DNA of 32,226 nucleotides. Origin: Flavobacterium cyanobacteriorum. Lineage in GTDB: Bacteria; Bacteroidota; Bacteroidia; Flavobacteriales; Flavobacteriaceae. Positions 1-9,320 of the stretch are shown in pieces. Numbering within the stretch: the stretch's first letter is position 1; each line of letters begins with the position of its first letter. A program made the position numbers and the translations under genes. The notes below the pieces were generated by a model. That model saw only the letters and a list, made by a program, of their open reading frames with translations. It ran no database searches and was not told where the DNA came from. Location of the stretch: positions 21,135 through 53,360 of the forward strand of contig NZ_NOXV01000293.1 of NCBI RefSeq assembly GCF_002251835.1, read 5' to 3'.

Positions 1-1429
1 ATTTGCATCTGTAGCACGTACCCATATTTCCTGACCATTAGTACCCAGGTAAGATACTGGGTTAGGTATTGCCGGAGCACCTGCAAGGGCAGCGGCTTCA
101 GTAGTGAAATAACGTATGATGTACCCTGTGCCTATTGCAGCTGTAATTACTGGATTTTGTTGAGTAAGGTTAACAGCGGTTTGCCCATTATTGTTATTGT
201 CTTCATCACAGAGTACAATAGGATCAAGATCCGGCAGCTGCGGCGCAAGGTTTACACGTAGTTGGAATGAATAATCTGACCGCACACAGCCTGTAACCGT
301 ATTTACAGCACGTACATAAATTATATCATCCGGACTTAGCGTACTGTAGCTGGCCAGGTTCGGTATGGGGTTATTGCCCAACTGTGCGTCAATGGCGGTA
401 TAATGCATAGTCACCTGTATGGATGGGCCATTATTAATCATATCGGCTATAAGCGCCTGTAAATTAAATACGGCAATTCCATCAGCATCGGCATCACAGG
501 CCGTTATATCTTCCTGATCCGGCATAGTAAGCTGAGGAAGCGGCTCTACACGTACATCCAGCAGCACTATACGGTAGCAGCCTGAAACAAGATTGGTAAC
601 TCTCACAAAAATAGACTGCACAGTAGCTTCGTTGATGAAAGCTGTGGTATTGGCTATAGCATTCGTGTTTGCTGTTGCCTGGGCAGCTGTCCTATGGAAT
701 GTTACCGCTACACCATTTGCACCGCCGGTGATTTCAGAAATCTTTGTAGTAAGGTTAAAGGCCTCGCGCTCGTCACCAGGGCTGTTTACATCGCATAGCG
801 TGTAAGGCACCGGCTGGTTAGCTACAGGAAGTGGATTTACTATCAGTTGCAGCGCTACCACATCAAAACAGCCCGTAGCATTACTTTGAAGGCGAACAAA
901 TATTGTGGTGCTATTGCTGTTGTAGTTAGCAGGATTGTTGATACGCCCCGTAGCAGTACCGGCAACTGCGTCTGACTGTGACAGGTAATACGTTATGATA
1001 TGTTCAGCGGGATTTAACGTGCCAAGTATTCCTGAATTTGCTGAAGTAAGGTTGAAAATAGCAAATCCATTATTATCCTCGCCATCACATACCTGTAGTG
1101 GATCCGGTATATTGGCTACAGGCCTGTTATTAACAAAAAGTTGTAGCGGAACAATCGAAAAACAGTCAGATACGGTAGACTGGAGACGTATATATACCGT
1201 CTGATTATAGGCCACAATGTTTGTATAGTTGCCAGGATTTACTATCACAGGGCCGTTAAATTGTGCATTTTCAATAGTTTCATGTATTGTAACAGCCGTA
1301 AATGGCTGCCCACCTAATGCAAAATTCATTGCAGGCAACAAGTTAAATATACCATTACCCTGGTTATTTATACCACACACTGTAATAGGTGCAGGCTGAT
1401 TGACTTGTGGGGCAGTTATTATAGTCACA
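1..1429 (-). repeat. Tandem ~97-residue CD..FNLT modules
   Basis: After the 73-residue array the protein changes to a second module type. It is marked by a Cys-Asp near the start, followed by an AVFNLT-like segment, and by an IFVRVTN/IWVRATD-like segment near the end. The Cys-Asp markers fall near plus positions 205, 490, 790, 1082 and 1375, a spacing of roughly 290-300 nt. Two related modules sit upstream at about 5150-5660, so the 73-residue array is bracketed by the same module type on both sides. The array continues out of the window. Confidence 0.8.
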
Positions 1430-4400
1430 GTGAAGTCATCCTGGTCAAAACATACCACTGTAGACCCCGCACTTGCATATACATATATTGTTTGTGTAGA
1501 AGTAATAACGGTACCCGCAGGAAGGATAGTGCCTGTACCATTAGGACCTGTATAATAATTACCCGAAGCTAAGGCTGGTAGAATATATTGCCCACAAATG
1601 GTAATATCAGACGGTGCCGTAACATCAACAATATTTACATCAACAAAAAATGTGTGCTGGTCAAAGCAGAGGCCTGCCGGCCCTACGCCCGCATAAACAT
1701 ATACCTGGGTAGGAGAAGTTATCACTGTTCCCGGAGCCAGTTGGGTTCCCGTACCATTTGGGCCTGTATAGTAGGCCCCGGAACTAAGTGCAGGAAGTGT
1801 AAAAGGAGTACACTGGGCCACATCACCTTGTGAATCGTCTACTACCGGAGTCTGGAATATCGTTACCGTAAACTGGTTTTCATCGGTACAGTTAGTTCGT
1901 CCTCCAGTTTCCGCATATACATACAATGTATTGACTCCCAAAGTTGAGATTACGGTACCAACAGGTATTTCGGGATTAGCCGAGGGATTAAGCAGGTTTG
2001 GCCCGCCAGGATTAGCGTAATATCTGCCAACGGTAAGCGGGGGCAGCACATAGCTGTCACAGGCTACAACATCTGCAGGATCATCAGCAGTTATATTAAA
2101 CACCTCAACCAGGAAACTACTTTCTGTAAAACAGGCAGGATTACCTGGATTAGCTGCATAGATATAAATAGTCTGGGTAGATGTAATCTCTTGACCTTCC
2201 TGAAGTTGTGTACCCGTACCGCCTGGACCTGTAAAGTAGTTGCCTACTATAAGCTCATCAAGGATATAGCTACCGCAGACAGGAATGTCAGACCTTGCAT
2301 CGGCTATCGGGGTTGGGAAAATTATTACCTGGAAATTGTCTTCAGCCGTACAATTCGGTGAAGTACCTGTTTCCGCATACCTGTATATAGTTTGTGTAGA
2401 TGTTATTATAGTCCCCGGCGGAAGAAGTGTACCCTGACCCGCAGGCTGTGTATAATAGTTACCTACAGGCATTGCTGGAAGTTCATAACTGTCGCAACGC
2501 GTTATAACAGGATCTACCGGGTTCAGTACCGGAGACGGAATTATATTTATAGTAAAGCTATTATTATCGGTACAGTTTGGAGTTGTAGTTAATGATACAT
2601 ACACATACAATACCTGTGTAGTATTTATGGTAGTCCCGGGTGGAATTTGTATTCCTGAACCGGCAGGACCTGTAAAATAATTACCAATAGGTAATACAGG
2701 CAGCACATAAGCATCACATGTGGTAATATCCGTTGGAGGCTCGGGATTGATAATGATATTAAATACATTCTCAACCACACAATTAGGCACCCCTCCGGTT
2801 TGCGCAAAAATATACAGCTGTGTATTTTGAGTTATTACTTGTCCAGGTAAAAGTTCAGTTCCTGTACCGCTGGGGCCAGTAAAGTATCTGCCGCTCGTGA
2901 GTACCGGCAACACGTAATTACCGCATGAACCGACTGTACCGGGGTTATCTATAACTGGTGTAGGTTTAATAGTTACAGTAAACATTTCCTGATCTGTACA
3001 AATAGGAGGCGTTGTAGTAGCCGCATATATGTATATATTTTGTGATGTAGTTATAACCTGTCCCGCAGTTAGCATTGTACCTGTACCATTGGGGCCGGTA
3101 TAATAATTACCAACGGCAAGTGGAGGAAGTTCGTAACCCTGGGCAGCACAAACTGTTACATCAGGTAAGTCAGTAACATTAATATCAAGTATTTCTACAG
3201 TAAAACTATTTTCAGCAACACAGTTGGCTACCCCTGGCGTTGAATTATAAACATAAATTGTCTGGTTTGATGTTATAAGCTGTCCTGGCAAAAGCAGGCT
3301 GCCTGTTCCATTGGGGCCTGTATAATACTGTCCATTCGTAAGCGGAGGTAGAAAATAATTAACACATGACCGTACATCAGCCGGGTCGTCAACAAGAAGT
3401 GAGGGAATGATAGTAATTGTAAAACTATCATCATCAGTACAATTTGTACCCGAAGCCACAGGTGAATAAACATATAATGTTGTTGTCGCAGTAATTGGCG
3501 TACCTGCAGGTATTACGGAACCGCCGCCGTTAGGTGCAGTTCGGTATTGGCCTACCTGGAGTGGCTGTAGGTTGTAAAACCCACAAGCGGTAACATTTGG
3601 AGGAGCTATCGAAGTATTTATTATTGTAACACTGAACGACCTGTTGCGGAAACACGGTGGAGTTACAGGTATTGTAGATTCAGCATATACGTGCAATGTC
3701 TGGCTAGACGTAATTATAGTACCAGCATTAAGCATAGTACCGGTTCCGTTAGGCCCTGTATAGTAATTACCTATAGTTAATGCCGGCAGGGTATATTGGT
3801 TACACGAAACAACATCCTGTATTGCAGGTATAACCGGGCTTGGCACAATAGTAACCTGGAAACTTTCCTGTACCGTACACACAGGCGTCGTACTGCTAGC
3901 TGCAAATATGTATATAGTCTGCGTACCAGCGTTAGTTATAGTACCTGTTGTCCCAATAAGACCGGTACCATTGGGGCCTGTAAAATATCTTCCGACAGAT
4001 AACGGTGGAAGCGTATAGCTGCCGCAGGCCACCTGGTCGCCAGGGTTAGTAATATTTATAACTGTAACCGTAAATGTCCTAGTTGCGGAGCATCCTTCCG
4101 GAGATACTGCATAAATATATAAGGGCTGTGTTTCTGTAATAACATCCCCTGCATTAAGCTGGACCCCGCCGCCATTAGGCTCTGTAAAATAATTTCCCGG
4201 ACCGACAATAGCAGGAAGTGTATATGATCCGCATACTGTAACACTAGCGACAGGCGCTAATACAGGAGGCTGATTTATTGTTACCAGAAAGTCTTCCTGG
4301 TCGAAGCAGCTCGGGTCTGTAGGACTCTGTGCATATATATAAATAACTCTCGTTGATGTGATAACATTACCAGGAAATAGTTGCTGGCCAGTTCCGTTAG

Positions 4401-6786
4401 GGCCAGTAAAATAGCCCCCAACTGTAAGAGGGCCTAAAAAGAAGGAACCACACCTTGTAACATCTTGTCTGTCAACAACATTAACATTATTTACCGTTAC
4501 CACAAAACTACTTTCTGCCGTACAGGCAGCATTGTTAGGGTTGGTAGTATATATATATATAGTTTGGCTGTTATTTATTACCGTCCCGTTAGCGAGCTGT
4601 GTACCTGTACCACCCGGCCCGGTGTAATACTTTTCACCGTTAGGGAGCGTGGGAAGGGTGTATGGGCCGCAAGAGCTTACATCAGGCAGGTCTGTAACTA
4701 CCGGTGTCGATGTAATGGTAACCGTAAAATTATTATTCTGAGTACATTCTGCCGATGTAGGTACATAATAATATATTGTAGTAAACGGAGCTGTTATTAC
4801 AGTGCCTGCATTAATAATTGTACCGCCTCCTGCAGGCGCAGTCCTATACTCACCTATTGTTAATGGAGGGAGTGTATAACTTTGGCAGGCTGTAACATTA
4901 GGCGGGGCAGTAGCCGAAGTGATAATATTAATTGTAAGTTGTGACTGGTTTGAACAGTTTGGCGTTCCACCAGACTGAGCGTAAACATAAAGTGTTTGTG
5001 ATGTAGTTATCTGGGTACCGGCGGCAAACATTGTACCTGTACCGGCGATACCTGTATAATACGCCCCACCCGGAACATCGGGAAGTATGTATACGTTGCA
5101 GGCATTAATTGTAGATGTTGGCGGCAATACCGGAAGTGGTTTTACAACAATATTAAATTGTGTAACTGTAAAACAGGTAGTGTCAAATACCTTCTGAACT
5201 CTGGCAAATATGGTCTGTGTACTACTAGTATAGCTTTCAGGAGTTGTAATAGGTGAAGTACCTGCATTAGCCGCTGCTAGAGACGTAAAGTAAAGCACCT
5301 GGTTTTGTGCGGGATTCTGTGTACCTAGTATTGTTGCCGTCTGCTGGGTAAGGTCAAAAATGGCACTGTTTGAACCCTGCGCGCTTTCGCATTGCGTTAC
5401 CGTCTGGGGTGCGGTTGCAACAGGTGGGGGCGATATAAGCAATTGGAAGGGCCTTGTGGTGTAGCAGCCGTTCGGCAGCTGGACACGCGCCCATACTGTA
5501 GCACCCGGCACGCTTACATAAGACAGGTTTAATGGATTTGCCCCACTGTTAGCAGTTGCCTGGTTACCATGATAGGTAACTACTGCGGCCGGGTCAAGCC
5601 CCTGTTTTAGCAGAGGCGTATTTACTGAAAGATCATATGTATAGGTTACTGAACCGTTATCACATTTAAAAATGTTTTGCGGTGTTCCGGCCAAAATTTC
5701 CGGATTGTACTCTATATTTATGGTTTGGGTAGTGACACAGCCTATATCGGGCCTTGTTATGGTAACAGCGTATTGCCCGTTTTCCGTAACTGTTATCGCC
5801 GGTGCATTACCTCCGGGGAAAGGGCTGCCATTCCTGGTCCAGGCAAAATCATATGTAGCATCATCAAGATTACTGTTTAGAATAAAGGACTGCCCAAAGC
5901 AAAGTGCATTCCCGTTTGCCGTAGTAAGGTCCTGTGGAAAAACACGCTGGCCCAGGTTAAGGCTTCCTGCCGGTATAAAAACAGCCGAGTCATAATCCCC
6001 GTCAGTACCGTCAGCTCCGCCGTCATCGGCAATAACAAAGCGTATGCGGTAAGTAACATTGGGTATTAGCGTAGCTGTAGCCGTCATAAGCCTTGTCTGC
6101 CCGTTATAGTTTATAGGCGAAGCGGCAGCAGCACTACCTCCATTAAATGCCCCAAAGAATGTTTCGTTAGCCGAAGGGCAACCGGAGTTGTACAGGTTGC
6201 TCCTGATTGTGCCTACAGTTATCGGTATATTAGTTGACGGTATTACTGCAACATTTTGTGTTGTGGCACCCTGTGTCAGCAATACTGCAAAAGCATCATT
6301 TGATTCACACTGAAAAGGACCATATTCGTCAGATGCAAATAAAAACTTAAATGAAAAATTGGGCGAATTGGGTATAAAGTCAAATTCAAGTACTGTAGCA
6401 TTTTTTGAATTGATATTGATACCAGCAGAAGCCAGTGCCGCCTCAAGGCCCGCATCACCATCCCATGTTGTAGAAGAATTTCCACCGTTTAACACTGATG
6501 TATTTGGCCCCGGAGAGAGTACAGCATTTCCGGTAGTAAGTATTACACCACTGGATGTCACCGGGAAGTTGCTGTTGGTGTTCTGGTAGTAGCCTACACC
6601 ATTAACTGACCCAAAATTAGTACCCGTGCTGACCGATATATTAGAAATCTGTACAAGGCACGAATTCTGCACTAAAACATTATTAACCAGTTGAGCCGGT
6701 GTAAATGTATTTGAGTTAACTGTGATAGCCTGAGAAAACGCATTAAACGATGCAAATCCAAGCAATGTGAGTAATAATTTTTTCAT
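1..6786 (-). CDS. Giant secreted choice-of-anchor L repeat protein (5' part, C-terminus outside window)
   Basis: The minus-strand frame stays open from an ATG at 6786 to the window edge: I read all 2262 codons and found no stop. The protein starts with a signal peptide (MKKLLLTLLGFASFNAFSQA). Residues about 20-270 match the choice-of-anchor L domain, including the FLFASDEYGPFQC-type segment and the IRFVIADDGGADGTDGDYDSA-like end. A PKD/Ig-like domain follows at about 290-380, then two roughly 90-residue CD..DL-type modules, then 17 tandem 73-residue modules (about 560-1785), then at least five modules of about 97 residues. Proteins with this architecture in Flavobacteriia usually end in a type IX secretion (CHU_C, type B) sorting domain. 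That end is not visible here, so secretion by T9SS is an inference. The likely role is a surface or extracellular adhesin; the ligand is unknown. Upstream DNA is AT-rich and the gene stands divergent from the radical SAM gene. Identity of the architecture is well supported; function is not. Confidence 0.93.
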   Translation of the reverse strand, partial: MKKLLLTLLGFASFNAFSQAITVNSNTFTPAQLVNNVLVQNSCLVQISNISVSTGTNFGSVNGVGYYQNTNSNFPVTSSGVILTTGNAVLSPGPNTSVLNGGNSSTTWDGDAGLEAALASAGININSKNATVLEFDFIPNSPNFSFKFLFASDEYGPFQCESNDAFAVLLTQGATTQNVAVIPSTNIPITVGTIRSNLYNSGCPSANETFFGAFNGGSAAAASPINYNGQTRLMTATATLIPNVTYRIRFVIADDGGADGTDGDYDSAVFIPAGSLNLGQRVFPQDLTTANGNALCFGQSFILNSNLDDATYDFAWTRNGSPFPGGNAPAITVTENGQYAVTITRPDIGCVTTQTINIEYNPEILAGTPQNIFKCDNGSVTYTYDLSVNTPLLKQGLDPAAVVTYHGNQATANSGANPLNLSYVSVPGATVWARVQLPNGCYTTRPFQLLISPPPVATAPQTVTQCESAQGSNSAIFDLTQQTATILGTQNPAQNQVLYFTSLAAANAGTSPITTPESYTSSTQTIFARVQKVFDTTCFTVTQFNIVVKPLPVLPPTSTINACNVYILPDVPGGAYYTGIAGTGTMFAAGTQITTSQTLYVYAQSGGTPNCSNQSQLTINIITSATAPPNVTACQSYTLPPLTIGEYRTAPAGGGTIINAGTVITAPFTTIYYYVPTSAECTQNNNFTVTITSTPVVTDLPDVSSCGPYTLPTLPNGEKYYTGPGGTGTQLANGTVINNSQTIYIYTTNPNNAACTAESSFVVTVNNVNVVDRQDVTRCGSFFLGPLTVGGYFTGPNGTGQQLFPGNVITSTRVIYIYAQSPTDPSCFDQEDFLVTINQPPVLAPVASVTVCGSYTLPAIVGPGNYFTEPNGGGVQLNAGDVITETQPLYIYAVSPEGCSATRTFTVTVINITNPGDQVACGSYTLPPLSVGRYFTGPNGTGLIGTTGTITNAGTQTIYIFAASSTTPVCTVQESFQVTIVPSPVIPAIQDVVSCNQYTLPALTIGNYYTGPNGTGTMLNAGTIITSSQTLHVYAESTIPVTPPCFRNRSFSVTIINTSIAPPNVTACGFYNLQPLQVGQYRTAPNGGGSVIPAGTPITATTTLYVYSPVASGTNCTDDDSFTITIIPSLLVDDPADVRSCVNYFLPPLTNGQYYTGPNGTGSLLLPGQLITSNQTIYVYNSTPGVANCVAENSFTVEILDINVTDLPDVTVCAAQGYELPPLAVGNYYTGPNGTGTMLTAGQVITTSQNIYIYAATTTPPICTDQEMFTVTIKPTPVIDNPGTVGSCGNYVLPVLTSGRYFTGPSGTGTELLPGQVITQNTQLYIFAQTGGVPNCVVENVFNIIINPEPPTDITTCDAYVLPVLPIGNYFTGPAGSGIQIPPGTTINTTQVLYVYVSLTTTPNCTDNNSFTINIIPSPVLNPVDPVITRCDSYELPAMPVGNYYTQPAGQGTLLPPGTIITSTQTIYRYAETGTSPNCTAEDNFQVIIFPTPIADARSDIPVCGSYILDELIVGNYFTGPGGTGTQLQEGQEITSTQTIYIYAANPGNPACFTESSFLVEVFNITADDPADVVACDSYVLPPLTVGRYYANPGGPNLLNPSANPEIPVGTVISTLGVNTLYVYAETGGRTNCTDENQFTVTIFQTPVVDDSQGDVAQCTPFTLPALSSGAYYTGPNGTGTQLAPGTVITSPTQVYVYAGVGPAGLCFDQHTFFVDVNIVDVTAPSDITICGQYILPALASGNYYTGPNGTGTILPAGTVITSTQTIYVYASAGSTVVCFDQDDFTVTIITAPQVNQPAPITVCGINNQGNGIFNLLPAMNFALGGQPFTAVTIHETIENAQFNGPVIVNPGNYTNIVAYNQTVYIRLQSTVSDCFSIVPLQLFVNNRPVANIPDPLQVCDGEDNNGFAIFNLTSANSGILGTLNPAEHIITYYLSQSDAVAGTATGRINNPANYNSNSTTIFVRLQSNATGCFDVVALQLIVNPLPVANQPVPYTLCDVNSPGDEREAFNLTTKISEITGGANGVAVTFHRTAAQATANTNAIANTTAFINEATVQSIFVRVTNLVSGCYRIVLLDVRVEPLPQLTMPDQEDITACDADADGIAVFNLQALIADMINNGPSIQVTMHYTAIDAQLGNNPIPNLASYSTLSPDDIIYVRAVNTVTGCVRSDYSFQLRVNLAPQLPDLDPIVLCDEDNNNNGQTAVNLTQQNPVITAAIGTGYIIRYFTTEAAALAGAPAIPNPVSYLGTNGQEIWVRATDAN
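1430..5105 (-). repeat. 17 tandem 73-residue Ig-like modules
   Basis: A conserved core, YYTGPNGTGT followed about ten residues later by SQTIYVYA, recurs 17 times. In plus coordinates the cores lie near 1540, 1755, 2000, 2220, 2437, 2660, 2870, 3085, 3307, 3525, 3745, 3968, 4171, 4396, 4612, 4831 and 5041. The mean spacing is 219 nt (73 codons) with little variation. Each module has one Cys near its start (C.xYxLPxL) and one near its end, suggesting disulfide-stabilised beta-sandwich units. Three modules (near 3525, 4171 and 4831) carry a GGG version of the core in place of GTG. The copies differ extensively at the DNA level, so the array is old or diversified rather than freshly duplicated. 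Confidence 0.9.
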
Positions 6787-6872
6787 ATTTTTTAATAAAT
6801 AGCGCAATTATCTTTAAGATTTTTGCCACAACTGTAGTAAAAAGTTAGTTTACAGCAATTTAAAACAGCCGG

Positions 6873-6880
6873 CAAATATA
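6873..6880 (-). promoter_or_regulatory. Candidate -7 element for the giant surface protein
   Basis: The minus strand reads TATATTTG here, matching the Bacteroidetes -7 consensus TAnnTTTG. This would give a leader of about 80 nt. No TTG occurs at the expected -33 spacing, so support is only moderate. Confidence 0.4.
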
Positions 6881-7182
6881 AAACTAAAAGTTAAAATTAT
6901 TATAAAATTTTTTAAATAAAAACACACCAATCCAGTCCTTCACACCATTTTTATTGTATTATCAAAAAAATAACAATCCTGCATGTAAAAAAAATTAATT
7001 TATAATATTAAAACTGGAATTATAAAATAACTAACAAAAAACAACCAAAATTTTATATTTTTTTAATTGTATTTTAACTCCTCAATAATAAGTAAACAGG
7101 TACAACCTTAATATCCCTAACTAGACATTAGTTAAAATTTAAAATTTTTTAAGAGTGCAAAATATGCTTTTGAAAATATTCA

Positions 7183-7190
7183 TATATTTG
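7183..7190 (+). promoter_or_regulatory. Candidate -7 element for the radical SAM gene
   Basis: TATATTTG matches TAnnTTTG and lies 16 nt before the ATG at 7207, which would leave a leader of about 10 nt. There is no TTG at the expected -33 position. Confidence 0.45.
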
Positions 7191-7206
7191 TTAGAAAAAA
7201 TTACGC

Positions 7207-8466
7207 ATGTATGATAGGATAAGGGAAAAACTGAATATATTAGCTGATGCGGCAAAATATGATGTTTCGTGTGCTTCAAGCGGCAGTACCCGAAAAAATG
7301 ATAATAATGGCATTGGCAACAGTTCCTCAGGCATTTGCCACAGCTATACCGAAGATGGACGTTGTGTATCATTACTTAAAATACTGCTTACCAACCACTG
7401 TATTTATGACTGTGCTTTTTGCGTATCAAGGAAAAGTAATGATATAAAAAGGGCCGCGTTTACCGTTGATGAAGTAGTGGAACTGACCATGAGCTTTTAC
7501 CGCCGCAACTATATCGAGGGGCTGTTCCTTAGTTCAGGTATTTTTAAAAATGCGGATTTTACCATGGAACGGCTGTTGCGGATTGTAAAAAAGCTGCGGC
7601 TGGAAGAGCGTTTTAATGGGTACATACACCTAAAAACCATTCCCGGGGCGAGCCCGGAACTGCTTATAGAAGCTGGATTATACGCTGACAGGATGAGCAT
7701 AAACCTGGAAATGCCCACTGAAGCGGGGCTTAAGCTGCTGGCTCCGGATAAATCGCATGAAGAGGTAAAAAAACCGCTCGGTTTTATACAGCAAAATATA
7801 ACACAATTTAAAGATGAAAAAAAGACAGGCCTGATAAAGCATGTCCCAAAATTTGTACCTGCAGGGCAAAGCACCCAGATGGTTATCGGCGCCACCCCTG
7901 AAACCGACATGGAAATTATGTACAGCGCCAATGAGTATTATAAGAACTATTCGCTGAAGCGGGTATATTATTCGGGCTACATCCCCATTAGTTATGACAG
8001 CCGTATGCCCGCTATAGGCACGCAGCCGCCCCTGCTGCGTGAAAACCGCCTGTACCAGACTGATTGGCTCATGCGGTTTTATGGCTTTGAGGTACAGGAA
8101 CTGCTAAACCCTGCCAACCCGCACCTGGATACTGATATAGACCCCAAACTTAGTTGGGCGCTGCGTAACCTGGATCAATTCCCTGTTGATATTAATAATG
8201 CTGATTACAGGATGATACTCCGTATACCCGGTATAGGGGTGCGGTCAGCACAAAAAATAATCCAGGCCAGGAAGTTCGGGAAGCTGCGCAGCGACCAGCT
8301 GCAAAAAATAGGGGTTGCTTATAACCGGGCAAAACATTTTATAAAATGTGCCGACAGCCCCTACCTGCTCAGAGAACCTGACGCGCCGCACCTGAAGAAC
8401 CTTATAGTAGCTGAAAGCAGCAGCAAATACCTGAAGACCCCGCAAAACCAGCTGTTGTTATTTTGA
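7207..8466 (+). CDS. Putative DNA modification/repair radical SAM protein (TIGR03916 type)
   Basis: This 419-residue protein has the radical SAM cluster motif CxxxCxxC at residues 65-72 (C65, C69, C72), which would hold the [4Fe-4S] cluster that cleaves S-adenosylmethionine. Earlier cysteines (C22, C44, C53) precede it. Near the C-terminus a helix-hairpin-helix segment (RIPGIGVRSAQK, residues 339-350) suggests non-specific contact with DNA. This combination and the overall sequence fit the TIGR03916 family, which is called putative DNA modification/repair because it travels with a uracil-DNA-glycosylase-linked partner. The partner gene begins 24 nt downstream on the same strand, so the two are almost certainly co-transcribed. 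The substrate and chemistry are not established. The ATG at 7207 is the only good start: it sits just after a -7 box and upstream sequence is non-coding. Confidence 0.92.
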   Translation: MYDRIREKLNILADAAKYDVSCASSGSTRKNDNNGIGNSSSGICHSYTEDGRCVSLLKILLTNHCIYDCAFCVSRKSNDIKRAAFTVDEVVELTMSFYRRNYIEGLFLSSGIFKNADFTMERLLRIVKKLRLEERFNGYIHLKTIPGASPELLIEAGLYADRMSINLEMPTEAGLKLLAPDKSHEEVKKPLGFIQQNITQFKDEKKTGLIKHVPKFVPAGQSTQMVIGATPETDMEIMYSANEYYKNYSLKRVYYSGYIPISYDSRMPAIGTQPPLLRENRLYQTDWLMRFYGFEVQELLNPANPHLDTDIDPKLSWALRNLDQFPVDINNADYRMILRIPGIGVRSAQKIIQARKFGKLRSDQLQKIGVAYNRAKHFIKCADSPYLLREPDAPHLKNLIVAESSSKYLKTPQNQLLLF

Positions 8467-8490
8467 ATTGGGGATATAAATTAAACAACA

Positions 8491-9267
8491 ATGGTAACAT
8501 TTGTTTTTGACGGGAGTTTTGAAGGGCTCCTTACTGCCGTATTTGAATTTTATGAACGTAAGCCGGGGCAGGTGCAGCTGGTGTGGGATAAATATTACCA
8601 GCCGCTAATGCTGGAGGAGTCCATTGAAATTATAAATGATGAAACTAAAGCCACGCGGGTTTGGGAAGGGCTTAAAAAAAAGCTGGACCCACAGTGGCTG
8701 CAGACCTTTTATAAAGTGCACCTGGCGGAAGATGCGCAAACATTTAGTGATATGTTTGATTTTGCACGGTATATATTTGATAACCCTAAGGGTGCAGAGG
8801 CTAACTTTAGCAATGAGCATGTTATTGCGCTAAGCAAAATGGAACGGAAAATAAGCCGGGAGCGCCACCGTATGAAGGCATTCATACGTTTCCAGAAAAC
8901 AGCTGACGGTATTTACTACTGCCCTATTGAGCCGGACTTTAATGTGCTGCCGCTCGTAGCAAAATTCTTTAAAGACAGGTATGCTGACCAGCAATGGATT
9001 ATTTATGACGTAAAGCGGCGCTATGGGCTGTACTATGACCTTACTACCGTGCAGCAGATAACTTATGAATTTGTTTCTAATATAGATACCCGTAAAGTAC
9101 AACTCCCCGCAGAACTAACTGATGAGAAGGAAGAGCTGGCCTCTTTACTCTGGAAAGATTATTTTAACAGCACCAATATACCGGCACGGAAAAACATGAA
9201 GCTGCACATACAACATGTGCCGAAACGCTACTGGAAATACCTCAACGAAAAAGAAGGGAAGAATTGA
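8491..9267 (+). CDS. TIGR03915 family putative DNA metabolism protein
   Basis: This 258-residue protein opens with the family's typical VTFVFDGSFEGLLTAVFE segment and continues with a mostly helical, charged sequence ending in KRYWKYLNE. The match is to TIGR03915 (DUF4130-like), found next to TIGR03916 radical SAM proteins. In many other genomes this domain is fused to a C-terminal uracil-DNA glycosylase-family domain (TIGR03914). At 258 residues there is no room for that fusion here, so this is the stand-alone form. It lies 24 nt after the radical SAM gene in the same orientation, consistent with a two-gene unit. No catalytic residues are recognisable to me. A DNA repair or DNA processing role is inferred only from this association. 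Confidence 0.88.
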   Translation: MVTFVFDGSFEGLLTAVFEFYERKPGQVQLVWDKYYQPLMLEESIEIINDETKATRVWEGLKKKLDPQWLQTFYKVHLAEDAQTFSDMFDFARYIFDNPKGAEANFSNEHVIALSKMERKISRERHRMKAFIRFQKTADGIYYCPIEPDFNVLPLVAKFFKDRYADQQWIIYDVKRRYGLYYDLTTVQQITYEFVSNIDTRKVQLPAELTDEKEELASLLWKDYFNSTNIPARKNMKLHIQHVPKRYWKYLNEKEGKN

Positions 9268-9284
9268 ATAAATCCTTGTACATT

Positions 9285-9320
9285 AAGCCAGCATAATGAG
9301 AGTAAAAATCATTCTGGCTT
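9285..9320. terminator. Imperfect hairpin between convergent genes
   Basis: AAGCCAG (9285-9291) pairs with CTGGCTT (9314-9320), and AATGA (9295-9299) pairs with TCATT (9309-9313), leaving a 3-nt bulge and a 9-nt loop. It lies where the TIGR03915 gene and the minus-strand AsmA-like gene converge, and its right side contains the stop codon of the latter. Neither side has a clean T-run, so a bidirectional terminator is plausible but unproven. Confidence 0.4.

Larger units (their letters stand above)
6787..7206. other. AT-rich divergent intergenic region (420 nt)
   Basis: This gap separates two divergent genes and consists largely of A/T runs. Apart from one candidate -7 box for each direction (6873-6880 minus and 7183-7190 plus) I see no hairpin, RNA gene or credible small ORF. 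The minus-strand ORF spanning it lacks any recognisable protein character. Confidence 0.6.

Noticed and set aside
4465-4863. 132-residue plus-strand ORF rich in Cys, Tyr and Arg
   Set aside because: It is antisense to the 73-residue repeat array. Its odd composition is what repeat codons give when read on the other strand.
1430-5105. CRISPR-like array, because of regular spacing of similar sequences
   Set aside because: The period is 219 nt, the copies are degenerate and the whole region is one open reading frame of protein repeats.
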